Of a DNA stretch of 5,882 nt, positions 1 to 5,435 are shown in pieces (the stretch's first letter is position 1; each line of letters opens with the position of its first letter). A program made the translations under genes and the position numbers. The notes below the pieces were generated by a model. It had not been told where the DNA came from. It worked only from the letters and a program-made list of their open reading frames with translations, and searched no databases. The stretch is from Chloroflexota bacterium. GTDB lineage: Bacteria; Chloroflexota; UBA6077. Where the stretch lies: positions 1 to 5,882 of the forward strand of contig JAJYKO010000410.1 in the NCBI GenBank assembly GCA_021788565.1, given 5' to 3'.

Positions 1-444
1 TCACGGAGTGGAAGTCGGTCTTCGTGGACTACTCGGGGAGGCTGCAGCGCGCCCAAATCGACACTGTGGAATGATCCCAGAGGAGCCGGCGTTGCCCTCA
101 ACCCCTTGCCCCTCGGCTACCATGAACTGGTCGTACCACGGGCCGCGACGCAGCTCCAGGCTGGCCTCCAGTTCGGTCAGGGCACACTCGCGGTCCGGTT
201 TAGCGAAGAGTGTACGGGCGAGGTGGTAGTGGGCGCGCGCCAAGTCGCGGCCGGCGCCGGAAGTAGACAGCTTGTCGATGGCCTGGCGCAGCAGCCGTTC
301 GGCCTTCGCGAGGGCCTCGTCCAGGACCGGTATGGCCATCTGGTACTCACCGATAAAGAAGCGGACCATGGCGATGTTGTTCAGCGCTTCGGCAACCCAA
401 GGGGCGGCAAGGCGGTCATCCCTGAGAGCATCTGCACGAGCATA
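1..444 (-). pseudogene. Remnant of a tetratricopeptide-repeat (TPR) protein
   Basis: On the minus strand the frame opens after a TGA at 445-447 and closes with a TGA at 1-3. The first half reads as TPR helices: a segment with EALNNIAMVRFFIGEYQMAI, then DEALAKAERLL, then DLARAHYHLARTLF and ALTELEASLEL. This is the A-G-Y-A spacing of TPR units in large bacterial regulators and adenylate-cyclase/AAA-type proteins. The in-frame ATG at 367-369 lies inside a TPR helix and has no Shine-Dalgarno, so it is not a convincing start. TPR-like sequence continues upstream of it to the stop codon. The last 40 or so residues (Gly/Ser/Pro/Arg-rich, ending SSPRRPTSTP) look like out-of-frame translation. I read this as a broken gene fragment. 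An intact 122-residue protein starting at 369 is possible but less likely. It points away from acsV and shows no link to C1 metabolism. Confidence 0.5.
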
Positions 445-460
445 TCATTGGCCATACTGC

Positions 461-490
461 TTGCAAACCGCTCTGGGCCTCTGCTAAGAT
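461..490 (+). promoter_or_regulatory. Candidate sigma70 promoter for acsV
   Basis: A -35-like TTGCAA (461-466) is followed after 18 nt by TAAGAT (485-490). The latter is preceded by TG-C at 482-484, which makes an extended -10. Each hexamer matches consensus at four of six positions. Transcription would begin near 497 and give a leader of roughly 47 nt before acsV. This is the best promoter-like pair between the TPR remnant and acsV, but it is seen by eye only. Confidence 0.4.
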
Positions 491-514
491 ACCCCTACCT
501 CCTACATTTGTGAT

Positions 515-528
515 CTGGGTTTTCCCAG
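515..528 (+). repeat. Small hairpin just upstream of the acsV ribosome binding site
   Basis: CTGGG (515-519) and CCCAG (524-528) form a perfect 5-bp inverted repeat around a TTTT loop. It ends 2 nt before the AGAGGGG Shine-Dalgarno of acsV. It could modestly affect ribosome access or be a short operator. There is no T-tract after it, so it is not a terminator on this strand. Confidence 0.4.
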
Positions 529-530
529 CT

Positions 531-546
531 AGAGGGGACTTCCATT
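531..546 (+). promoter_or_regulatory. Ribosome binding site placing the acsV start at a rare ATT
   Basis: AGAGGGG (531-537) is a good Shine-Dalgarno. Six nucleotides later is ATT (544-546), in frame with acsV. No ATG, GTG, TTG or CTG lies between the upstream in-frame stop (511-513) and the TTG at 577. The TTG at 577 has no recognisable Shine-Dalgarno. Starting at 544 restores the first beta-strand of the ferredoxin fold (PVVRFLPQDKLVDVE), which the TTG start would cut off. Confidence 0.6.
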
Positions 547-2445
547 CCGGTCGTAAGATTTCTTCCGCAAGATAAGTTGGTTGACGTCGAGGCTGGCGTC
601 AGCCTACTGGATGCTCTGAAAGCATCTGGTGTCGGTGTCGACATTCCCTGCGGCGGCCAAGGGCGTTGCGGCCGATGCAAGGTTCAGGTCGCCGCTGGTC
701 AGGTCAGTTCCCCCGGCACAGCCCTGATCAAGCCTTCTCTGGCTGCGGAGGGGTGGGTTCTGGCTTGCCAGAGCGTCGTGGCGCAGGACGCAACTGTCCT
801 GGTTCCTGCACAAAGAGGACGCGAGGTTCCTGTTGGCGAGGCTAAGGCGGATCGCATCGCCTTGCCGGCCGGTTGGCAGGACAAGATCGAGCCTGCGGTT
901 GGAGCGGCTGCCCTCTCCATCGAGGCCCCCAGTCTTGAGGACAATACCGACGACCTTAGCCGCGTTCGCAGGGAACTGGCTAAGCAGAATGTCAACCAGC
1001 TGTCCGCCGGGCTTGATGCCATCCGTCTACTCCCTGAGACGTTGAGGAGCGCAGGTTGGCAGGTGACGGCCTTCTACGACAGCGTGGCCGGGGATGGCTC
1101 CAACCGCCTCATAAGGATGGCGCCCGGCGACCAGACCAGCCGCCTGTTCGGGGTGGCCGTGGACATCGGGACCACTACCGTGGTGGTATACCTGGTGGAC
1201 CTGCGAACGGCCAAGGTCCTGGACGTGGCTTCAGTCTACAACGCGCAGATCGCCCGTGGCGAGGACGTTATCTCCCGGATCATCTACTCCGTCAAGGGCG
1301 ACAACCTCAAAGAGATGCAGCAGTTGGTGATCTCCACGATCAACGGACTGCTCGCCGACGTGTTCAGAAGATCGAAAGTTCGGTCGGATGAGGTGCTCCA
1401 GGTTATGGTAGCCGGGAACACCACTATGAGCCATCTCTTCCTTGGCATCAGCCCGAAGTACGTCAGGGAGGAGCCGTACATTCCGGCCGTGAACCACTAT
1501 CCTCCCATCCTGGCTCGCGACCTGGGGATCGACGTCAATCCCAATGCCCTGGTGGTAACGTTGCCTGGAGTGGGCTCCTACGTGGGCGGTGACATCACCG
1601 CGGGCGTGCTTAGTTCCGGCATGTGGAAGACAGATAAGCTCACGCTGTTCATCGACGTGGGTACCAACGGCGAGATAGTGCTGGGGAACAGCGATTGGCT
1701 CATCACCTGTGCCTGCTCTGCCGGCCCCGCTTTCGAGGGCGCGGGGGTGCAGCACGGCATGAGGGCGACCCGAGGCGCGATCGAGAAGGTGGAGATCGAC
1801 CGCGACGACTTCGAAACTCGGTACCACGTCATTGGAGACGAGGCTCCGCTGGGTATCTGCGGATCTGCGATGATCGACTTGCTCGCGGAGATGTTCTTGT
1901 CTGGCGTCATCGACAAGGGTGGCCGGATGAACATGGAGGTGGGAACGCCTCGAATCCGGCAGGGGGATCACGGCGGCGAGTACGTGGTTGCGTGGAGCGG
2001 CGAAACGGCCGAGGGCCAGGACATAGTCATCACCGAGGTGGACGTCAACAACCTTATGCGAACCAAGGCGGCGATCTACGCGGGGTTCTCCGTGCTGCTG
2101 GGGAGTGTGGGGATGTCGTTCGCCGACATCGAGCAGGTGCTGATCGGTGGAGGCTTCGGGAGATATATCAACGTCGAAAAGGCAATCCAGATCGGCTTGT
2201 TGCCCGATTTACCGTGGGACGTGTTCCACTATCTGGGCAACACTTCGGCCTTGGGCGCATACTCGTGCCTCGTGTCGCGGCAGGCAAGGGCGGTGACCGA
2301 GGAGGTCGCCGGCAAGATGACCTACCTCGAGCTCTCCGCCGACAACCGTTTCATGGAAGAGTACATCTCGGGTCTCTTCCTTCCGCACACGAATCTGGAG
2401 GCGTTTCCGTCTGTCGCGAAGCTGTTGAGCGATCCCGAGTCGTAG
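544..2445 (+). CDS. acsV: Corrinoid activation/regeneration protein AcsV (RACo-type, 2Fe-2S plus ASKHA ATPase)
   Basis: This is an ATP-dependent reductive activator of corrinoid proteins. In the acs pathway its partner is the corrinoid iron-sulfur protein, whose inactive Co(II) it returns to Co(I). The protein is 633 residues from the ATT at 544, or 622 if TTG 577 is used. Residues 1-85 are a ferredoxin-like domain with ligands C36, C42, C45 and C75 (C-x5-C-x2-C-x29-C), expected to bind one [2Fe-2S] cluster. A linker follows. From about 200 comes the RACo/DUF4445 ASKHA ATPase: phosphate motif VAVDIGTTT (204-212), NAQIARGEDVISR, VAGNTTMSHLFLGI, a second phosphate motif FIDVGTNGE (369-377), GICGSAMIDLL, and GGGFGRYINVEKA beginning at 535. 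No signal peptide or membrane segment is visible, so it is cytoplasmic. Length and motif order are normal for the family, with no sign of breakage. Related activators of methyltransferase corrinoid proteins (RamA, RamQ-like) share this architecture. The acs assignment rests on the adjacent acsA-acsB. Confidence 0.88.
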   Translation: MPVVRFLPQDKLVDVEAGVSLLDALKASGVGVDIPCGGQGRCGRCKVQVAAGQVSSPGTALIKPSLAAEGWVLACQSVVAQDATVLVPAQRGREVPVGEAKADRIALPAGWQDKIEPAVGAAALSIEAPSLEDNTDDLSRVRRELAKQNVNQLSAGLDAIRLLPETLRSAGWQVTAFYDSVAGDGSNRLIRMAPGDQTSRLFGVAVDIGTTTVVVYLVDLRTAKVLDVASVYNAQIARGEDVISRIIYSVKGDNLKEMQQLVISTINGLLADVFRRSKVRSDEVLQVMVAGNTTMSHLFLGISPKYVREEPYIPAVNHYPPILARDLGIDVNPNALVVTLPGVGSYVGGDITAGVLSSGMWKTDKLTLFIDVGTNGEIVLGNSDWLITCACSAGPAFEGAGVQHGMRATRGAIEKVEIDRDDFETRYHVIGDEAPLGICGSAMIDLLAEMFLSGVIDKGGRMNMEVGTPRIRQGDHGGEYVVAWSGETAEGQDIVITEVDVNNLMRTKAAIYAGFSVLLGSVGMSFADIEQVLIGGGFGRYINVEKAIQIGLLPDLPWDVFHYLGNTSALGAYSCLVSRQARAVTEEVAGKMTYLELSADNRFMEEYISGLFLPHTNLEAFPSVAKLLSDPES

Positions 2446-2464
2446 GGGCGGCCAGCCGCCCCTA
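2443..2464. terminator. Shared inverted repeat between convergent acsV and HisKA gene
   Basis: TAGGGGCGG (2443-2451) and CCGCCCCTA (2456-2464) are a perfect 9-bp inverted repeat with a CCAG loop. The first three bases are the acsV stop TAG. The last three, read on the other strand, are the HisKA-gene stop TAG. On the plus strand TTTGCT follows, a weak T-tract. On the minus strand no T-run follows. A bidirectional transcription stop or mRNA 3'-end stabiliser is the likely role. Efficiency as an intrinsic terminator is uncertain because the U-tract is poor. Confidence 0.65.
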
Positions 2465-2935
2465 TTTGCTCGCCCCATCCAGGTCGACTATCCTTACGCC
2501 GCCTGCGTACGGTTTGCTACGGTAGCCCGTGACGTGCTCGAGCTTCTGAACAATGTCTGCCATCCGTTCCGACGCGTCGATGAGCTGGTTGAGGTAGGGG
2601 CTCAGGTCGTCCTTTGTCGGGTCACGCCTGCTGATTAGTTCCGACGTGCTGATTATGATGGTGAGGGGTTGGTTGAGTTCGTGGGCGACGGCTCCGGCCA
2701 TCTCGATTGCCGTTTCGTCGCGAGCCGACTTCTCCGCAAGCTTCTCGGCGCGGCGGTGAAACTTGGTGATGACGATTGTCCCGGCTATGCCGAAGATCCA
2801 CGCCGTGATTGCCACAACTCCGCGTGAAGCAGTGGCGGAAAGACCCGGGACGAGGGTATCGTGGATGAACACCCAGACCGTGAAGACGCCGAAGGAAATG
2901 AGAGTCATCGTCCAGAGACGAAACCTGAAGGACAT
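2462..2935 (-). CDS. Membrane protein with a lone HisKA (histidine-kinase dimerisation) domain, no ATPase domain
   Basis: The protein is 157 residues. After MSFRFRL come two hydrophobic segments (about 7-24 and 39-57) joined by a short loop, then a basic juxtamembrane stretch KFHRRAEKLAEK. A HisKA helix follows with an H-box reading AGAVAHELNQPLTII, the phospho-acceptor being His85. The second dimerisation helix runs to about 130, and the tail ends GGVRIVDLDGASK. No N, G1 or G2 boxes of a HATPase_c domain are present, and no room is left: the gene ends at the hairpin shared with acsV. It should dimerise at the inner face of the membrane but cannot phosphorylate itself. It may be phosphorylated by, or form heterodimers with, another kinase; that is inference. 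I chose ATG 2935 over GTG 2974 because GTG 2974 lies within a promoter-like extended -10 (2965-2973), while the ATG has GGGG 6-7 nt upstream. It diverges from acsA and converges on acsV. Confidence 0.75.
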   Translation of the reverse strand: MSFRFRLWTMTLISFGVFTVWVFIHDTLVPGLSATASRGVVAITAWIFGIAGTIVITKFHRRAEKLAEKSARDETAIEMAGAVAHELNQPLTIIISTSELISRRDPTKDDLSPYLNQLIDASERMADIVQKLEHVTGYRSKPYAGGVRIVDLDGASK

Positions 2936-2964
2936 TTTGTTCCCCGCGGTAATTAGCTGAATGG

Positions 2965-2993
2965 ATAATAGCACCTCGGCCTGCCGCGTACAA
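2965..2993 (-). promoter_or_regulatory. Candidate promoter for the HisKA gene
   Basis: Read on the minus strand, TTGTAC (2993-2988) is followed after 17 nt by TATTAT (2970-2965). The latter is preceded by TGC, forming an extended -10 with five of six -10 matches. The -35 match is weak (TTG only), which an extended -10 can compensate. Transcription would start near 2958, about 20 nt before the ATG at 2935. This fits the chosen start and argues against the upstream GTG. Confidence 0.5.
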
Positions 2994-3023
2994 TCGTGCC
3001 GGAAGACACAATCTCGTGGCGCC

Positions 3024-3051
3024 TTGACAAGGTCCGAGGAAGGTTTATACT
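3024..3051 (+). promoter_or_regulatory. Strong sigma70-type promoter for acsA-acsB
   Basis: TTGACA (3024-3029) matches the -35 consensus perfectly. Sixteen nucleotides later is TATACT (3046-3051), five of six against TATAAT. This is the best promoter in the window. Transcription from near 3058 gives an acsA leader of about 395 nt, long enough for regulatory RNA structure. Only about 30 bp separate its -35 from that of the HisKA-gene promoter on the other strand, so one bound regulator could affect both. Confidence 0.7.
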
Positions 3052-3087
3052 ACGCTAAGCTTTGTAAATCCTCCCATGTCTTTTGCA

Positions 3088-3113
3088 GGCGCAGTGTGTG
3101 CGCCCTTATTTCT
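3088..3113 (+). terminator. Terminator-like hairpin early in the acsA leader (possible attenuator)
   Basis: GGCGCA (3088-3093) and TGCGCC (3099-3104) form a perfect 6-bp GC-rich stem around GTGTG. CTTATTTCT (3105-3113) follows. This is the shape of a weak intrinsic terminator about 30-55 nt after the predicted transcription start, well before the coding sequence. The U-tract is interrupted, so function is uncertain. Confidence 0.35.
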
Positions 3114-3366
3114 GGTTGGGTCAGTCTACGGTGGTGCGGACAGCTGCGATGCCCCTCCACCAACCTAGCCATGAGGATCGTCTCATAGAAAGGAGATGAA
3201 GAAGCGTAGGAGCTTCCTCAGCCACCCGAAGCTGGGTGGGAAGCATAGGGACAGAACCGGTGCGAGGCTGTGGACTCCCTCACGAGACGCGAGTACAGTA
3301 TTTCCCAACGTCTGCACGACTGACGCTGCCGATTCCCTCTAATCTTTGTTTAGCCCTCTTGAGAGG
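3114..3366 (+). ncRNA. Hairpin-rich acsA leader, candidate cis-regulatory RNA
   Basis: Successive inverted repeats occur inside the predicted leader. GGTTGG 3114-3119 pairs with CCAACC 3160-3165 and overlaps a competing GGTGG 3130-3134 / CCACC 3157-3161. ATGAG 3171-3175 pairs with CTCAT 3182-3186. TGAAGAAGC 3197-3205 pairs with GCTTCCTCA 3212-3220 with one mismatch. CCACCC 3222-3227 pairs with GGGTGG 3234-3239. AGACG 3285-3289 pairs with CGTCT 3309-3313. CCTCT 3355-3359 pairs with AGAGG 3362-3366. Several adjacent stems and two mutually exclusive pairings suggest a folded leader. I cannot match it to a known class (cobalamin, THF, Ni/Co or Moco), and no folding was computed. Confidence 0.35.
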
Positions 3367-3380
3367 TCGAAGTGCGTGGT

Positions 3381-3390
3381 GGCACGTGCC
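3381..3390. repeat. 10-bp perfect palindrome in the acsA leader
   Basis: GGCACGTGCC equals its own reverse complement. Its left half GGCAC could instead pair with the GTGCC at 3408-3412. The heptamer GAAGTGC flanks it on both sides (3369-3375 and 3405-3411). As DNA it could be a dimeric-regulator operator downstream of the promoter, and as RNA it adds to the leader folding. No regulator is assigned. Confidence 0.4.
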
Positions 3391-3443
3391 TTTCGAGAGC
3401 TGTGGAAGTGCCTTGTTGCCCGTGAGCGCGGACAGCTATATGT

Positions 3444-3458
3444 AAGGAGATGACTATG
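3444..3458 (+). promoter_or_regulatory. Ribosome binding site deciding the acsA start
   Basis: AAGGAG (3444-3449) sits directly against an ATG at 3450, too close for initiation there. It is 6 nt from the second in-frame ATG at 3456, which is ideal. The start is therefore set at 3456, giving MGDLGKYV. The longer form would add only two residues (MT). Confidence 0.75.
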
Positions 3459-5435
3459 GGTGATCTAGGCAAGTACGTTCTCCCGGCCGTTGTGCATCTC
3501 AACGGAAACAGCAAGACTATCAACCCCGCCGGCGCTGAAATGCTCGAGATTGCGAGTACGAATGGATACTCGACGGCTTTCAGCAGAGCGGAGAGCATGA
3601 AGCCTTGCCCGATCGGTGCTGAAGGCGCCTGCTGCCGGGTATGCTACATGGGACCGTGCCGGCTGGTCGGCAAGAACGCAGAGCTGTTGACCGGCATTTG
3701 CGGGGCTACCCTGCCGACCATCGTGGCCCGCAACTACGCCAGGGCGGTGGCCGGCGGCTCCGCTGCGCACTCCGACCACGGCCGCGACCTCGCGATGGCG
3801 CTGATCGCCGCGGCCAAGGGAGAAGCCCCGGGGTACGAGATCAAGGACCTCACGAAATTGATGCACGTCGCCGAGATGCTGGGCATCGAGATCGGGTCGC
3901 GCACCAAGGAACAGATCGCCCTAGACGTCGGGAACAAGGCTTTGGCCAATTTCGGCCAGCAGACGGGTGAACTTACATACCTTTCCCGCGCCCCTAAGAA
4001 GCGGCAGGAGATCTGGCGTAAGCAAGGGGTCGGCCCCCGGGGCATCGACCGCGAGATCGTCCAGATGATGCACTCCACCCACATGGGCGCGGACCAGGAT
4101 GCCGATCACGTCCTGAACCAGGCTGTCCGCACGGCCCTCGGCGACGGCTGGGGCGGCAGTATGCTGGCCACGGACATCTCTGATATCCTCTTCGGTACGC
4201 CGAAGCCGGTTCTCAGCGAGGTCAACCTTGGCGTGCTCAAGGAGGACGAGGTCAATGTGGTCGTGCACGGTCACGAGCCGACGCTCTCCGAGATGATCGT
4301 GGTGGCCTCCATGGATCCTGAACTGATCGAGTACGCAAAATCCAAGGGCGCCAATGGGATCAACCTGGCCGGCATCTGCTGCACCGCCAACGAGATCCTG
4401 ATGCGCCACGGCATCCCACCCGCGGGCAACTTCCTGGATCAGGAGCTCGCCATTCTAACGGGCGTCGTTGACTCAATGGTCGTGGACATCCAGTGCGTAA
4501 TGCAGGCGCTGGTCCCGCTCGCGAAGCGGTTCCACACCAGACTCGTGACCACATCTCCAAAGGCCCGCATCGAAGGGGCCACTCACATTGAGTTCCACGA
4601 GAACAAGGCCATAGAGACGGCGAAGCAGATCGTCCGCGACGCCATCGACAACTTCCCGAACCGGAACAAACAGAAGTCCCACATCCCGAACCAGGGATCG
4701 GACCTGGTAGCCGGCTTCTCACACGAGTACATCGAGTACATGCTAGGCGGCCGTTATCGCGGCTCCTTCCGGCCATTGAACGACGCGATCATCGACGGAC
4801 GTATCCAGGGAGCCGTGGCGATCATCGGCTGCAATAACCCGAGGGCCGTGCACGACGACGCTCACTTCAACCTGGTCAAAGAGTTCATCGCGAACGACTA
4901 CCTGGTGGTTCAGACCGGTTGCGGGGCGATCGCGAGTGGCAAGTACGGGCTGATGCTCGGTGAGACCCTGGAATACGCGGGCCCTGGCCTGCGCTCCATC
5001 TGCGAAGCGACGGGGATGCCACCGGTTCTCCACATGGGCTCGTGCGTAGACAATTCCAGGATCCTGACCGTTCTAACGGCCGTAGTTGAAGAGGGTGGTC
5101 TCGGAGACGACATCAGCGATATCCCAGCGGTCGGTATCGCCCCTGAGTGGATGAGCGAAAAGGCGCTGGCTATCGCGACCTATTGCGCCGCCAGCGGGGC
5201 CTACGTCCTGATGGGCGTGACCAGTCCGGTCAAGGCGAGCCAGAAGGTCGTGGACCTGATGACCACCGGATGGGACGAGAAGTTCGGCGGCAGAGTCGAG
5301 TTCGAGGCCGATTGGCGCAAGATCTACGAGAAGAGTGTCGAGCACATCCAGAAGAAGCGAAAGGCTCTGGGTATCGATACTAAGAAGGAGCGCGTCCTCT
5401 TCGACATGGAGGCAAGGAGGGAGCTGAGTGTCTAA
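3456..5435 (+). CDS. acsA: Anaerobic Ni-Fe-S carbon monoxide dehydrogenase, catalytic subunit (AcsA/CooS)
   Basis: It interconverts CO and CO2 at a Ni-4Fe-4S C-cluster and feeds CO to acetyl-CoA synthase. The protein is 659 residues, a normal length. The N-terminal cysteine pattern matches the family exactly: C51 and C59 for the D-cluster shared across the homodimer, then C60, C63, C68 and C82 for the B-cluster, in CPIGAEGACCRVCYMGPCR and GICGA. C-cluster ligands are all visible: H273 in HGHEPTL, C309 in GICCTANE, C347 in DIQCVMQ, C459 in IIGCNNPR, C489 in QTGCGAIASGKYG and C530 in HMGSCVDNSR. The acid-base pair is present as H105 (AAHSDHGRD) and probably K569 (PEWMSEKA). No frameshift or missing ligand is seen, so it should be active. 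The tail overlaps the acsB start, which supports the bifunctional CODH/ACS role over a stand-alone respiratory CooS. It is soluble and cytoplasmic. Maturation needs nickel insertion (CooC), not encoded here. Confidence 0.96.
   Translation: MGDLGKYVLPAVVHLNGNSKTINPAGAEMLEIASTNGYSTAFSRAESMKPCPIGAEGACCRVCYMGPCRLVGKNAELLTGICGATLPTIVARNYARAVAGGSAAHSDHGRDLAMALIAAAKGEAPGYEIKDLTKLMHVAEMLGIEIGSRTKEQIALDVGNKALANFGQQTGELTYLSRAPKKRQEIWRKQGVGPRGIDREIVQMMHSTHMGADQDADHVLNQAVRTALGDGWGGSMLATDISDILFGTPKPVLSEVNLGVLKEDEVNVVVHGHEPTLSEMIVVASMDPELIEYAKSKGANGINLAGICCTANEILMRHGIPPAGNFLDQELAILTGVVDSMVVDIQCVMQALVPLAKRFHTRLVTTSPKARIEGATHIEFHENKAIETAKQIVRDAIDNFPNRNKQKSHIPNQGSDLVAGFSHEYIEYMLGGRYRGSFRPLNDAIIDGRIQGAVAIIGCNNPRAVHDDAHFNLVKEFIANDYLVVQTGCGAIASGKYGLMLGETLEYAGPGLRSICEATGMPPVLHMGSCVDNSRILTVLTAVVEEGGLGDDISDIPAVGIAPEWMSEKALAIATYCAASGAYVLMGVTSPVKASQKVVDLMTTGWDEKFGGRVEFEADWRKIYEKSVEHIQKKRKALGIDTKKERVLFDMEARRELSV
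5414..5430 (+). promoter_or_regulatory. acsB ribosome binding site inside the acsA 3' end
   Basis: AAGGAGG (5414-5420) is a near-perfect Shine-Dalgarno 7 nt ahead of the GTG at 5428. It lies within the last acsA codons, so ribosomes finishing acsA uncover it. This supports translational coupling and a fixed AcsA:AcsB ratio. Confidence 0.8.

Larger units (their letters stand above)
2936..3455. other. Divergent control region and long acsA leader without a convincing gene
   Basis: These 520 nt separate the HisKA gene from acsA. The left part (2965-3051) holds two back-to-back promoter candidates. The right part (about 3058-3455) would be the transcribed acsA leader. It contains a chain of inverted repeats: 3088-3104, 3114-3165, 3171-3186, 3197-3220, 3222-3239, 3285-3313, 3339-3353, 3355-3366 and the 10-bp palindrome 3381-3390. 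Open frames here (for example GTG 3236 to TAA 3445, and ATG 3197 to TAA 3343) lack proper Shine-Dalgarno spacing and resemble no family I know. I do not recognise a named riboswitch class. Confidence 0.6.

Noticed and set aside
1231..1971. Long minus-strand open frame inside acsV
   Set aside because: It is the antisense shadow of a well-supported gene in GC-rich DNA; its His/Val/Asp-rich translation matches no fold.
1695..2525. 276-codon plus-strand open frame overlapping the acsV 3' half
   Set aside because: It is out of frame with the conserved ASKHA motifs, very Arg/Gly-rich, and has no ribosome site: a shadow of acsV.
3171..3186. Phage coat-protein-type hairpin (ATGAGGATC...CTCAT)
   Set aside because: The resemblance to the MS2 operator loop is superficial; there is no phage context.
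2961..3188. 75-codon plus-strand open frame from ATG 2961
   Set aside because: It runs through both promoter candidates, has no ribosome site and has no family-like sequence.
3121..3340. Cobalamin, THF or Ni/Co riboswitch in the acsA leader
   Set aside because: I looked for the cobalamin B12-box and related core strings and for THF-type cores and did not find them. GGACAG occurs three times (3138-3143, 3249-3254, 3430-3435), which recalls nickel/cobalt sensor RNAs, but the flanking four-helix pattern could not be established by eye.
3197..3343. 48-codon open frame starting ATG 3197 next to AGGAG
   Set aside because: The AGGAG abuts the ATG with no spacer, the product is not recognisable, and the start lies inside a predicted stem.
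3413..3443. Promoter-like TTGTTG / TATATG pair immediately upstream of acsA
   Set aside because: Transcription would start at about the ATG and exclude the strong Shine-Dalgarno, and the -10 match is only moderate. The promoter at 3024-3051 is much better.
3236..3445. 69-codon open frame from GTG 3236 ending just before the acsA Shine-Dalgarno, as a possible leader peptide
   Set aside because: There is no Shine-Dalgarno before the GTG, the composition is unlike a known protein, and it spans several inverted repeats. The stop 10 nt before acsA could allow coupling, but nothing else supports translation.
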